In this document: positions 1 through 7,934 of the stretch, piece after piece | How the letters are laid out: every line of letters begins with the position of its first letter | Position numbering within the stretch: the first letter of the stretch is position 1 | Assembly: GCA_018303075.1 (NCBI GenBank) | Contig: JAGVYW010000007.1 | Location: 1 to 32,467 of the forward strand | Length of the DNA stretch: 32,467 bases | DNA from: Candidatus Woesearchaeota archaeon | Lineage (GTDB): Archaea > Nanobdellota > Nanobdellia > Woesearchaeales > DSVV01 | Reading direction: 5' to 3' | Notes under the pieces: generated by a model | Told to the model about the DNA's origin: nothing | Databases searched by the model: none | Seen by the model: only the letters and a program-made list of their open reading frames with translations | Program-made: the position numbers and the translations under genes

Positions 1-141
1 AAATTTAGGTGGCTATTCCAATATGTATTTTTCGCTTTTTACCTTGATTTCATGTGGAAGAACAAGTTGATTCAATCACTTGCTGGATTGGATGGCACTT
101 TCACCCTACTAATTTATAAAGAGGAGCACATTTATACCTAA
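1..141 (+). CDS. C-terminal end of an unidentified protein (partial)
   Basis: An open frame enters from the left edge and ends at the TAA at 139-141, giving 46 residues. The peptide starts with an aromatic, hydrophobic stretch (FRWLFQYVFFAFYLDF) followed by a more polar tail ending in EEHIYT. It is too short to assign a family. A base-paired structure begins about 30 bases after the stop and could end this transcript. The frame could be chance, but its composition looks coding. Confidence 0.45.
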   Translation, partial: KFRWLFQYVFFAFYLDFMWKNKLIQSLAGLDGTFTLLIYKEEHIYT

Positions 142-170
142 AAAAGAAGTAAAAATCAGTAAAAGAACAA

Positions 171-239
171 TATTAAGAACTAAAAATTGTGAAAGAATTC
201 ACAATTTTTAACTTACAAATAAGAAGTGGGTTCTTAATA
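171..239. other. Two stacked inverted repeats: terminator or helicase leader structure
   Basis: A 13-bp perfect inverted repeat (181-193 with 198-210, 4-base loop) sits directly inside a 10-bp perfect repeat (171-180 with 230-239). This gives about 23 bp of nearly continuous stem with a 19-base bulge on one side. It lies between the end of the upstream frame and the DEAD-box helicase. It could terminate the upstream gene. If the TATA-like TTTATA at 130-135 is used, it would instead form part of a long helicase leader. Confidence 0.5.
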
Positions 240-289
240 GAGAAGAAGACCTGCTTGAATTAAAAAATAAAGTTTGATGTCTTTTTCTT

Positions 290-312
290 ACAAATTCATT
301 ACATGAATTTGT
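290..312. other. 10-bp hairpin upstream of the DEAD-box helicase
   Basis: ACAAATTCAT (290-299) and ATGAATTTGT (303-312) are perfect inverted copies around a 3-base loop. This is the second structured element in the 272-base gap before the helicase. A more proximal TATA-like sequence lies near 355-366, so whether this hairpin is transcribed with the helicase is uncertain. Confidence 0.4.
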
Positions 313-413
313 GGTATGTATCAATAACAAATGTTGAATACTATTCTTTTACATGATAAATTTATGCAATTTTAACAAAAACTGCATGAATTTATAATGG
401 AGGAATTAATTAA

Positions 414-1754
414 ATGGAAATAAAAAATATGAATATAAACAGTAATTTAATGCAGGCAGTAACTGAATTGGGTTATACAGAAGCAACAGGAATTCAAGAA
501 AAATGTATCCCTGAAATATTAGCTGGAAAAGATGTATTTGGGCATTCAAGTACAGGTTCTGGAAAAACAGCAGCATTTGGCTTGCCAATCTTACAGATGA
601 TGCAGTTAAATCAAGGTCTGCAAGTATTAATATTGACACCAACACGTGAATTATGTGTGCAAGTAACAGATTCTTTACGAGATTTTGCTAAGTACATGAA
701 ATATAAGATTATCAGTATTTATGGCGGGGTAAGCATCCAGAATCAGTTTGAACCAATCAAAACTGCAGATATAGTTGTTGCAACACCGGGAAGGATTCTT
801 GATCATCTTGAAAGAAGAACAATAAATCTTAATAATATTAGATACTTTGTATTAGATGAAGCTGACAAAATGTTTGAAATGGGTTTTGTTGAAGACGTTG
901 AAAAGATCATAAGGCATATTCCAAAAAAACGGCAAACATTGTTGTTTTCAGCAACATTACCACAAACTGTAATGCATATTGTGAGAAGGCATATGATTGA
1001 TCCTATTACAATCAAAAGTGATTTGTATATTGATAAAAGCTTGATGAAACAAGTATATTATGATATTCAGCCGCAAGAGAAATTCTCACTGCTTACACAT
1101 CTATTGCGCAATGATACTTCTGGATTAGCACTTGTATTTTGTGCAACAAGAAGAGAGACAAACAATGTTTCTCGAAATCTAAAATTTCAAAAGATAAATG
1201 CTTTGTCTATACATGGCGGATTAACGCAAAACAAAAGGCTGTATGCATTAAATGCATTGAAAAATAATCACATAAATGTATTGGTTGCAACAGATGTAGC
1301 TGCGCGTGGGTTGGATATCAAAAATGTTTCGCATGTCTACAATTATGATGTTCCAAAAACACCAGAAGAGTATATACACAGAATCGGAAGAACTGCTCGT
1401 GCTGGAGAAGAAGGAAATGCAGTTACATTATTGACTGAATATGACCATGACAATTTTGGAAGAATTCTGCGCGATCGTACATTGCATATTGAAAAAACAG
1501 AAGTTCCTCAATTTGAGAAAGTATTCTTTAAGAAACAAGAATTGCAGACTAATGATGGTCATTATGGCAAGAGAGGATTTCATGAACGAAGAAATGGTTC
1601 ATCTGGTGGAATCTACGGAAGATCAAGAAATCACCAATCAGGAGAAAGATCAAGCTATGGTCAATCGTCTGGTGGATTCCAACGATCATCTTCAGGATTC
1701 AGAGGAAGATCACATATAAGAAGCGCAGGAAGTTCTGGTTCTTGGAGAAGATAA
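414..1754 (+). CDS. DEAD-box ATP-dependent RNA helicase with Arg/Gly/Ser-rich tail
   Basis: A 446-residue ATP-dependent RNA-unwinding enzyme. All core motifs are visible: Q motif (Q28), motif I TGSGKT (47-52), Ia PTREL (76-80), TPGR (124-127), DEAD (148-151), SAT (179-181), V ATDVAARGLD (292-301) and VI HRIGRTAR (322-329). Residues 380-446 form a low-complexity tail rich in Gly, Ser and Arg, of the sort that gives DeaD/CsdA-like helicases extra RNA affinity. The ATG follows a strong SD (GGAGG at 401-405). It is a single-gene unit convergent with the DNA ligase gene; the T-rich 44-base gap between them probably terminates both. The likely role is rRNA and ribosome maturation or mRNA unfolding; the exact subfamily is not assigned. 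Confidence 0.95.
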   Translation: MEIKNMNINSNLMQAVTELGYTEATGIQEKCIPEILAGKDVFGHSSTGSGKTAAFGLPILQMMQLNQGLQVLILTPTRELCVQVTDSLRDFAKYMKYKIISIYGGVSIQNQFEPIKTADIVVATPGRILDHLERRTINLNNIRYFVLDEADKMFEMGFVEDVEKIIRHIPKKRQTLLFSATLPQTVMHIVRRHMIDPITIKSDLYIDKSLMKQVYYDIQPQEKFSLLTHLLRNDTSGLALVFCATRRETNNVSRNLKFQKINALSIHGGLTQNKRLYALNALKNNHINVLVATDVAARGLDIKNVSHVYNYDVPKTPEEYIHRIGRTARAGEEGNAVTLLTEYDHDNFGRILRDRTLHIEKTEVPQFEKVFFKKQELQTNDGHYGKRGFHERRNGSSGGIYGRSRNHQSGERSSYGQSSGGFQRSSSGFRGRSHIRSAGSSGSWRR

Positions 1755-1798
1755 ATTATTTTTATTTTTTTATTATCTTTATATTATTAAATTCCTAC

Positions 1799-3661
1799 TT
1801 ACTGCGTACCAAACATCTCTTTTATCTGTCTTAAATCACTGATCTCATCAACTCTTCTGTCCTCTCGCAATCGTACAACTCTTGGAAATCTTAATGCAAA
1901 TCCAGAAGAATAACTTGGTGAAACTTGGATCTCTTCAAAATTAACTTCAATGACAATCTTTGGTTTTACTCGTGCAACTTTTCCTTTTTCAGAGATGATT
2001 AATTGTTTCAATAATTCTGTCATCTGCTGGAATGTAACTCCTTCTCCTTCTAATTCCTTAAACCCAGTGCCTACTTTGCCAATCTCTAAAAAATCTCCGT
2101 TTTCATCAATGCATGCTAATGTAAAGCTTGTTAACCAACTTGTTCTTTTGCCTTCTCCCCATTCTGCTCCAGTTATTACTAAATCTAAACTTTCCATAAC
2201 TGGCTTTATTTTAACACCGAATCCTACACGAGAGCCTGGTTTGTAGATGCCATCTAAATTCTTTCCCATGATTCCTTCTTCTCCTGCATCAAGAGCTTTG
2301 TGATAGAATTTTGTCGCTTCTTCTTCATTATCAGTCACAATTATTTGAGATAATACTATTGCTCTTGCTTTTGGTTCAATTATCTTGTTAAGTAAAGCTC
2401 TTCTTTCATGAAATGGAAACTCTATTGTTGATTTTCCATTGTAATACATAATATCAAATAGATTTAGCTCAACTGGAAATTCTTTTGCCAGCTTTTCAAT
2501 GTCAAATTTCCTTTTTATTCTTTGTGAAACATGTTGAAATGGTAAATATTTATTGGTTTTCTTATCGTAGCCAACAGCTTCACCATCTAAAATAATGTAA
2601 TCTGCTGTAATATGTTCTTTGACTGTTTTTACAACATCTGGAAATTGTGCAGTGACATTTTCAAAACCTCGAGTAAATAATTGGATATCTCCTCTATAAA
2701 TATGTATTTGTAGTCTAAATCCATCATACTTATATTCAAATGCAGCAGGTTTGCTAATCATAGCAAATGCATCTTTGATATCTTTTGCTTTTTGGAATAA
2801 CATAGGTTTTATTGGATTACCTGGAGTTAATGAGATTGTTTGCAATCCTGCTAATCCTTTTTCTGCAAGTGCTGCTGCAACTTTGCTCCAGTCGTTGCAT
2901 TTGCTATAAGCATCATCAATCTGTTCAAGAAAATAATTATAAATTTCTCTAGCTATTATTCTTTGCTTGTTTTTGTCTGGATCATTGATTGAGATAAATC
3001 CATAATTATCTAATCTTTTTTTTGTAAGCTCTTCTTTGTTCTCAACAATCAATGTTTTTCCTTTGCTTAATGATAAATATTCTTTATTGCTTTCTCCTAG
3101 CTCTAATTCTTGTAGTTTTGGCAAATATGTATATGCAAATGAATCTCTAATTACACCATCCCCAACTCCAATACGTAAATCTTCTAATAATGTTCGTGTG
3201 ATGTATTTTGCTTCAATATGGCTAGCGCTTGTTAATAACTCGGCAATTATTTTAAGTTTACTATCAACTGTGCCAGTACCTTCAATTGTTGCTAGTTTCT
3301 GGAGATTAGAGAATACTTTCTTTACTTGCAATGGCGAGGAGAATAAAGTTGCTTGTTTTTTCGTTGCAATTGTTTGCTCAGCAACTAAACCAAGATCTCC
3401 TGTTTTTTTCCAAAGTTTTTCAAGATCATCTAAAGAAATACCTGTTGAGATATTGATTGCTTTCAAAACTAATCTATCTGCTATTCCTATTCTCTTAGAA
3501 TCCCATATAGGAAAAACTATTCCCTGCAATAATAATGTAGTTATCTCTAAATCTTCAACTTTTGTCTTCTGCAAGAATTGTGCAACAATTGTTGTTTTAT
3601 CTAATCGTTTTGAAGTTGATTCCAATTGTTGGTATGTTTCTGCTAAACTAAGATATTTCAT
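1799..3661 (-). CDS. lig: ATP-dependent DNA ligase
   Basis: A 620-residue archaeal replicative ligase that joins nicks through a ligase-AMP intermediate. The N-terminal helical DNA-binding region covers about residues 1-230. The adenylation domain has the active-site Lys311 in EYKYDGFR, then ILDGEAVGYD (motif III), EEGIMGKN (IV) and VKIKP (V). The C-terminal OB-fold domain follows, ending in RFPRVVRLREDR. It is slightly longer than the usual 550-600 residues. A TATA-like box (3681-3691) lies about 25 bases from the ATG, so the mRNA is probably leaderless. The gene is divergent from thyA. Confidence 0.95.
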   Translation of the reverse strand: MKYLSLAETYQQLESTSKRLDKTTIVAQFLQKTKVEDLEITTLLLQGIVFPIWDSKRIGIADRLVLKAINISTGISLDDLEKLWKKTGDLGLVAEQTIATKKQATLFSSPLQVKKVFSNLQKLATIEGTGTVDSKLKIIAELLTSASHIEAKYITRTLLEDLRIGVGDGVIRDSFAYTYLPKLQELELGESNKEYLSLSKGKTLIVENKEELTKKRLDNYGFISINDPDKNKQRIIAREIYNYFLEQIDDAYSKCNDWSKVAAALAEKGLAGLQTISLTPGNPIKPMLFQKAKDIKDAFAMISKPAAFEYKYDGFRLQIHIYRGDIQLFTRGFENVTAQFPDVVKTVKEHITADYIILDGEAVGYDKKTNKYLPFQHVSQRIKRKFDIEKLAKEFPVELNLFDIMYYNGKSTIEFPFHERRALLNKIIEPKARAIVLSQIIVTDNEEEATKFYHKALDAGEEGIMGKNLDGIYKPGSRVGFGVKIKPVMESLDLVITGAEWGEGKRTSWLTSFTLACIDENGDFLEIGKVGTGFKELEGEGVTFQQMTELLKQLIISEKGKVARVKPKIVIEVNFEEIQVSPSYSSGFALRFPRVVRLREDRRVDEISDLRQIKEMFGTQ

Positions 3662-3680
3662 ATATTCTTAAAAGAATGGG

Positions 3681-3691
3681 TAATTTATATG
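3681..3691 (-). promoter_or_regulatory. TATA box of DNA ligase
   Basis: Read on the minus strand this is CATATAAATTA, centred 25 bases upstream of the ligase ATG at 3661. That spacing implies transcription starts at or next to the start codon. Confidence 0.55.
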
Positions 3692-3772
3692 TGTTTTGCA
3701 GATATCTACACAATCTAAACAAAAACAATTTAAACAGTATAGATTTCCTTTTTTGAAAAAAGGGGATTTAAT

Positions 3773-4618
3773 ATGCAAGAATACTTAGATATTGTCAAAA
3801 CAGTGCTTGAAAAAGGGCAGATTAAAAAAAATCGTACAGGTATTGATACACTTTCTTATTTTGGTGCGTATTATAAAATAGATTTAGCAAAAGGTTTTCC
3901 TTTGTTAACTACAAAAAAAGTAAAATTTGATTCAATTCTTCATGAATTATTATGGTTTCTTTCAGGTGAAACACATATTCGAAATCTAAAAGATAAAACA
4001 AAGATATGGAATGCTTGGACTTCTGAAGAAAAAAATTGGGAGCTTGGTCAGACATATGGTTATCAATGGACAAAATGGGATCAATTTATTAAAGATCATG
4101 CGAATGGAGAAGTAAGAATAAATCATATCAATCAGATACAAAAAGTTATCAATGACCTGAAAACAAATCCTTATAGCAGAAGAATGGTTGTAAGTGCATG
4201 GAATCCTGCTGATTTTTACAGACAAGAAGGTGATCCTAAAAAAACTGTGCAACCTTCTGCTTGTCATACAATGTTTATGTTTTTTGTATCGCCTGACAGG
4301 AAATTATCATGTCATCTAACACAACGTTCAGGGGATCTGATGTTAGGTGTTCCATTTAATCTTGCTTCTTATGCAATTTTGACGCAGATGCTTGCTCAAG
4401 AATGCGGATATGAACTTGGAGAATTTAGTCATTATATCAATGACTGTCATATTTATGTTAATCATATCGAAGGAGCGAAGATGCAGCTGCAGCGAGAACT
4501 TAGAGAGCTGCCGCAACTGCGTATTGCAAAAAAACCTTTTTGGGAATTAAAGTTTGAAGATTTTGAATTGTTAGAGTATAATCCAGATTTGCCTATTAAA
4601 TTTGAGATAGCAGTATAG
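3773..4618 (+). CDS. thyA: Thymidylate synthase (ThyA type)
   Basis: 281 residues. It converts dUMP to dTMP using methylene-tetrahydrofolate and releases dihydrofolate. Seen: the RTGIDTLSYFG start, FPLLTTKKV, HELLWFLSGET, SRRMVVSAWNP, the nucleophile Cys164 in PSACHTMF, the Arg pair and dUMP-binding QRSGDLMLGVPFNLASYA, and HYINDCHIYVNH. A GGGGA SD precedes the ATG. Only 7 bases separate its stop from the DHFR-Nudix gene, which recycles its dihydrofolate product. The classical ThyA/DHFR pair, rather than flavin-dependent ThyX, is typical of some DPANN groups. Confidence 0.97.
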   Translation: MQEYLDIVKTVLEKGQIKKNRTGIDTLSYFGAYYKIDLAKGFPLLTTKKVKFDSILHELLWFLSGETHIRNLKDKTKIWNAWTSEEKNWELGQTYGYQWTKWDQFIKDHANGEVRINHINQIQKVINDLKTNPYSRRMVVSAWNPADFYRQEGDPKKTVQPSACHTMFMFFVSPDRKLSCHLTQRSGDLMLGVPFNLASYAILTQMLAQECGYELGEFSHYINDCHIYVNHIEGAKMQLQRELRELPQLRIAKKPFWELKFEDFELLEYNPDLPIKFEIAV

Positions 4619-4625
4619 GTGTACA

Positions 4626-5525
4626 ATGGAAACAATAATCATTGCAGCAGTTGCAAGAAACAATGTCATTGGTAAAAACAATAAACTGCCATGGCATTAT
4701 AAAGAGGATTTTCAGCATTTTAAGAGATTAACTTTGAATCATGTTGTTGTGATGGGAAGAAAAACATTCGAAAGCATAGGTAAGCCATTGCCTAACAGGG
4801 TAAATCTTGTTGTTTCTAGAAATAAAGAGCTACAGATTCCTGGATGTGTTGTTGTTGGTTCTTTACAAGAGACAAAAGAATATGCTGAAGCTAAAGTAAA
4901 TGCAGAAAAATTGTTTATTATCGGCGGAAGCTCTTTGTTTAATGAGGGATTAGCTGTTGCAGATGCAATGGAATTGACATTAGTACACAAGGATGTTGAA
5001 GGGGATGTGTACTTTCCAAAATGGAATGTTGAAGAGTGGGAGGAGAAATCAAGAGAAGATAGGGGGGAGGTTAGTTTTGTGAGATTTGAGAGAATGAAAA
5101 CAAAAACAAATGCAATTGTTATTCTTTATACAGATGATAATAGAATTCTTATGCAGGATCGAAGAAATATAAAAAAGTGGGGAGAAGAATGGGGTTTTTG
5201 GGGGGGTGGAGTTGAACATGGAGAAACAAAGGAAGTTGCTGCAATAAGAGAAATTAAAGAGGAGCTTGATTATGACCTTAAAGAGTTCCAATACATTGGT
5301 CAAGTAATTGGTGTTGCTAAGCGTTTTAAACTACCGCATGAGCAATGGCACATTGTAACAGAAGTGTTTGTTACAAAAATATCAGATGATATCTCGCAGT
5401 TTATTGTGAATGAAGGGTTAGCTGCGCAATTCTTTACAATCGATGAAATTAAGAACATAATTCTTACACCAGATATTGATTTGAAAATCCTGAAGTTGTT
5501 TGAAGAGTTTGTTGATATAAATTAG
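4626..5525 (+). CDS. Dihydrofolate reductase fused to a Nudix hydrolase
   Basis: 299 residues in one uninterrupted frame. Residues 1 to about 156 are DHFR: IIIAAVARNNVIGKNNKLPW, the catalytic acidic residue in KEDFQHFK, the NADPH-binding VVMGRKTFESIG, and FIIGGSSLFNEGL. Residues 157-299 are a Nudix domain with the box G-x5-E-x7-REIKEEL (about 194-215); the usual Gly near its end is Asp. Met157 sits where a separate Nudix gene would begin, suggesting fusion of adjacent genes. DHFR regenerates tetrahydrofolate for ThyA. The Nudix part plausibly cleans up or hydrolyses nucleotides and might supply dUMP, but its substrate cannot be read from sequence. Co-transcribed with thyA. Confidence 0.93.
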   Translation: METIIIAAVARNNVIGKNNKLPWHYKEDFQHFKRLTLNHVVVMGRKTFESIGKPLPNRVNLVVSRNKELQIPGCVVVGSLQETKEYAEAKVNAEKLFIIGGSSLFNEGLAVADAMELTLVHKDVEGDVYFPKWNVEEWEEKSREDRGEVSFVRFERMKTKTNAIVILYTDDNRILMQDRRNIKKWGEEWGFWGGGVEHGETKEVAAIREIKEELDYDLKEFQYIGQVIGVAKRFKLPHEQWHIVTEVFVTKISDDISQFIVNEGLAAQFFTIDEIKNIILTPDIDLKILKLFEEFVDIN

Positions 5526-5561
5526 CTAAAAAATGATTGTTTTCTGACATATAATAGTAAT

Positions 5562-5571
5562 CTATATAAAC
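5562..5571 (+). promoter_or_regulatory. TATA box of nitroreductase gene
   Basis: CTATATAAAC is centred about 27 bases before the ATG at 5594, with no SD between them, indicating a leaderless transcript. Confidence 0.6.
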
Positions 5572-5593
5572 TCCTGTTTCTAGAAATAATAGA

Positions 5594-6295
5594 ATGGATA
5601 CATTAGAATGCATCTACACACGACGTTCTATTAGAAAGTACGTCGATATTCCAGTTGAATGGGAACTAGTAGGAAGAGTTGTTGAAGCTGGTACATTGGC
5701 TCCAACTGCAGGTAATCTGCAAGAATTCCGTTTTATTATTGTCACTGATGAAAGCAAGAGGAAAGCAATTGCAGAAGCTTCTCTACAGCAGTATTGGATG
5801 GAGCAAGCTCCTGTGATAGTTGTAGCGTGTGCAGAACTAAAGCGTCCAAAACAATTCTATGGTTTAAGAGGAGAACGTCTTTATACAATACAGAACGTTG
5901 CAGCTGCATGTGAGAATATGCTATTGGCTGCACATCATTATGGTTTAGGTGCTTGCTGGGTTGGAGCATTTGATGAAGTTGCATTAAAAAGAATCTTGAA
6001 TATTCCTGATTATTCACGACCACATGCGATTATTACTTTAGGATATCCTGATGAAGTTGTGCCTATGCCGCAAAAATATAAGATTGAGAATCTTGTATAC
6101 CTACAGAGATATCACAACAGAATCAGAAATATTCACACAGTGTTGGGTGAGTTCTCTCCAAATATTGCAAAAGCAGTTGCTGCAACAAAACATGCAATTG
6201 ACAAACATGCAGCAAATTTTGTTGAAAAAATAAAAAATACAGTCTCCACAATGAAAGACAAGATGAAATCAAGGCATGGAAAGTATAAACATTAA
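5594..6295 (+). CDS. Nitroreductase-family FMN oxidoreductase
   Basis: 233 residues. The N-terminal RRSIRKY motif, the PTAGNLQEFRF segment and the GLGACWVGAFDE region are standard FMN-contact parts of the nitroreductase fold (about residues 1-165). Members reduce nitro compounds, quinones or flavins with NAD(P)H, normally as dimers; the substrate here is unknown. The last 60 residues are a Lys/His/Ala-rich, probably helical extension not found in the minimal family. The gene has its own TATA box, and a strong hairpin overlaps its stop codon. Confidence 0.9.
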   Translation: MDTLECIYTRRSIRKYVDIPVEWELVGRVVEAGTLAPTAGNLQEFRFIIVTDESKRKAIAEASLQQYWMEQAPVIVVACAELKRPKQFYGLRGERLYTIQNVAAACENMLLAAHHYGLGACWVGAFDEVALKRILNIPDYSRPHAIITLGYPDEVVPMPQKYKIENLVYLQRYHNRIRNIHTVLGEFSPNIAKAVAATKHAIDKHAANFVEKIKNTVSTMKDKMKSRHGKYKH

Positions 6296-6326
6296 TTGTT
6301 CAGCTTTTGCGAAAGCAGAACAATTA
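6293..6326. terminator. Bidirectional stem-loop between convergent genes
   Basis: A 9-bp arm (6293-6301 with 6318-6326), one A/A mismatch and a 5-bp inner stem GCTTT/AAAGC close a TGCG loop. It overlaps the stop codons of both the nitroreductase and the convergent metallopeptidase, and probably ends or protects both mRNAs. Confidence 0.65.
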
Positions 6327-7070
6327 TAAAACAAATAAATAATTAAAATCGACATGAATCTCCATTTTTTTAAGCCATTGTTCTTGTTCTTTATAACATG
6401 GTATTGCTTGCTGCACTATGTTCCAGAAATTAGTTGAATGGTTTTGTTCAATCAAATGGGCTAATTCATGAATACAAACATATTCCAATACAATCTCTGG
6501 TGCAAACAGCAATCTTGTTGATATGTTTATATTTGCATTTTCTGAACAACTTCCCCAGCGTGAGTTCATATTCTTGAAGAAAATCCGGTTTATGTTTTTT
6601 TGAAAATGTTGTTGATTGAGTTCATGAATCTTCTTTTCTAATATTGGCAGACGTCTTTTTGCAATAATTCTACTCAACAATGTTACGATATGTTCTTTCT
6701 TTATTTCTTCGCTTAATCTACTTGATATATTCAATATAATTTTATTATTTATAATCCTTCCAGAGCTTGAAACATTATTAGAGTAATCTATCTCAAGCGA
6801 AAACTGTTCATCATTTATCTGTAAAATATCGCCTGATTTGTATTGTTTTTCTTCTCTCCTCTTGAATCTTTCAGGATTACTCATTATTTTCTTCATAGCC
6901 CATTGTTTCATTTGGAGAATATGACGAAATTGCTCTTCTCTATTAATATTGATTGGAACTCTAATAATAATCTTATTTTTTCTTATAGATACAGTTGCGT
7001 TATTTCTCTCCTCTGTATAAATCTCAACAATATACTCTTGGTTATTGATTAATAGTTTTTCAGTTCTCAT
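6324..7070 (-). CDS. YgjP-like (DUF45, M48-type) zinc metallopeptidase
   Basis: 248 residues from the ATG at 7070, which overlaps the end of the upstream gene by 11 bases; a start at 7121 is possible but would overlap by 62. It carries the family signatures NSRWGSCS (169-176), the zinc motif HELAH (201-205), and NHSTNFW just after, which supplies the third ligand. These cytosolic SprT/WLM-like proteins are predicted zinc proteases; bacterial members are often linked to restriction or repair loci, but no substrate is established here. Translational coupling to the RQC/HTH gene suggests joint function. Confidence 0.88.
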   Translation of the reverse strand: MRTEKLLINNQEYIVEIYTEERNNATVSIRKNKIIIRVPININREEQFRHILQMKQWAMKKIMSNPERFKRREEKQYKSGDILQINDEQFSLEIDYSNNVSSSGRIINNKIILNISSRLSEEIKKEHIVTLLSRIIAKRRLPILEKKIHELNQQHFQKNINRIFFKNMNSRWGSCSENANINISTRLLFAPEIVLEYVCIHELAHLIEQNHSTNFWNIVQQAIPCYKEQEQWLKKMEIHVDFNYLFVL

Positions 7071-7734
7071 GTTCAGATACCATCTTAGTACGCAACGATG
7101 CAAGATAACATTTGATTTCATTATATGATATCTCTTCAGGCAATAATCCTTTTAACTCACTCAATCGTCTGTATTCCCTCGGTTGTATTATTCTTTTCAT
7201 TTGATCTATTTTTTCTTGTGGAATTACTTCTTCGACTGCTAAAATCTTATGCAAGATACAATCTACAAGATGGTCATAGATTGTATTAATTTTGAGGTTT
7301 CTCTCAAATGCAACGCTATCAATAGATTTCTTGATTTTGAATAATTCATATGTTTCTATGATTGTTTCATTTAGTTTATGGTAATTGATAGAAATATTCT
7401 CTGGTATCTCAAAAGGAATGTCTTCATTTGTTTTAACTGCAGCTTTTGCTTTTTCAGTGAGGTAAATCTTAAATACAGGAAAATCTAATCCTAATTCGTC
7501 TGCTATATTTTCATATCTCAGATAATTGTCTTTCAAAAGCTTGTCAAAAATATATGTGATTTCTTCTTCAGAAAACCAATACAATGCACCAAAACATTTG
7601 TTGAGATGATAATTGTTTGCAAGAATATCCTTTGCTTTTGAGCCTTTTAAAATCTTCACTAAAATTGTTTTGCCTAATGATTTTTCTTGAATTAATGCAA
7701 AAATAATCTTGGAGATGTTGGTGATAGGCTTCAT
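7060..7734 (-). CDS. Stand-alone RecQ C-terminal (RQC) + HTH domain protein
   Basis: 224 residues. Residues ~15-95 resemble the RQC winged helix of RecQ helicases (ILKGSKAKDILANNYHLN, then the FSEEEITYIFDKLLKDNYL helix pair). Residues ~135-170 (SIDSVAFERNLKINTIYDHL) match the HTH that follows RQC or HRDC in many RecQ proteins. There is no helicase domain and no Walker motif. The protein may bind DNA or act as a detached helicase subunit. A minus-strand TATA-like sequence (7754-7765) lies 26 bases upstream, so it is probably leaderless and first in a two-gene operon. Domain calls are by eye. Confidence 0.65.
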   Translation of the reverse strand: MKPITNISKIIFALIQEKSLGKTILVKILKGSKAKDILANNYHLNKCFGALYWFSEEEITYIFDKLLKDNYLRYENIADELGLDFPVFKIYLTEKAKAAVKTNEDIPFEIPENISINYHKLNETIIETYELFKIKKSIDSVAFERNLKINTIYDHLVDCILHKILAVEEVIPQEKIDQMKRIIQPREYRRLSELKGLLPEEISYNEIKCYLASLRTKMVSEHEN

Positions 7735-7753
7735 TCAATTATTGTGGAGTTTA

Positions 7754-7765
7754 GGATTTATATTG
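7754..7765 (-). promoter_or_regulatory. TATA box of the RQC/HTH-metallopeptidase operon
   Basis: Minus-strand CAATATAAATCC is centred about 26 bases before the ATG at 7734. Confidence 0.5.
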
Positions 7766-7802
7766 TTGATGGAAAAATTTGAAAGATGAAATCTTTTTAT
7801 TC

Positions 7803-7907
7803 AAAAAAAATGGGTATAATACTCCGCAGCTCTGCTGCAACCAATTTTTAAGAATAAAAATCCCTCACTTTGTATTAAATACCCCGCAACTCTGCTGCGA
7901 TTGGGAT
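7803..7907 (+). repeat. Composite palindromic repeat, copy A
   Basis: One of three copies (others 19701-19795 and 29515-29604). Two palindromic modules sit side by side. The first has AAAAATGGGT / ACC(A)ATTTTT arms around CGCAGC-TCT-GCTGC. The second has TAAAAATCCC and ...GGGAT arms around CCCCGCAACTCTGCTGCG. This copy is the most diverged, lies between two minus-strand genes and contains no gene. The GC-rich cores stand out from the AT-rich surroundings. Confidence 0.8.
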
Positions 7908-7934
7908 AGGCGATGTCTAAAGTAGTTTTATTCA

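Noticed and set aside
3036-3671. 211-codon plus-strand ORF opposite the DNA ligase
   Set aside because: It is entirely antisense to a well-conserved ligase gene, with Ser/Asn-rich composition and no SD; a shadow frame.
3744-3766. Hairpin that would hide the thyA Shine-Dalgarno sequence (CCTTTTT with AAAAAGG)
   Set aside because: The likely TATA box (TTTAAAC near 3730) would start transcription around 3756-3760, within the hairpin, so most of it would not be in the mRNA.
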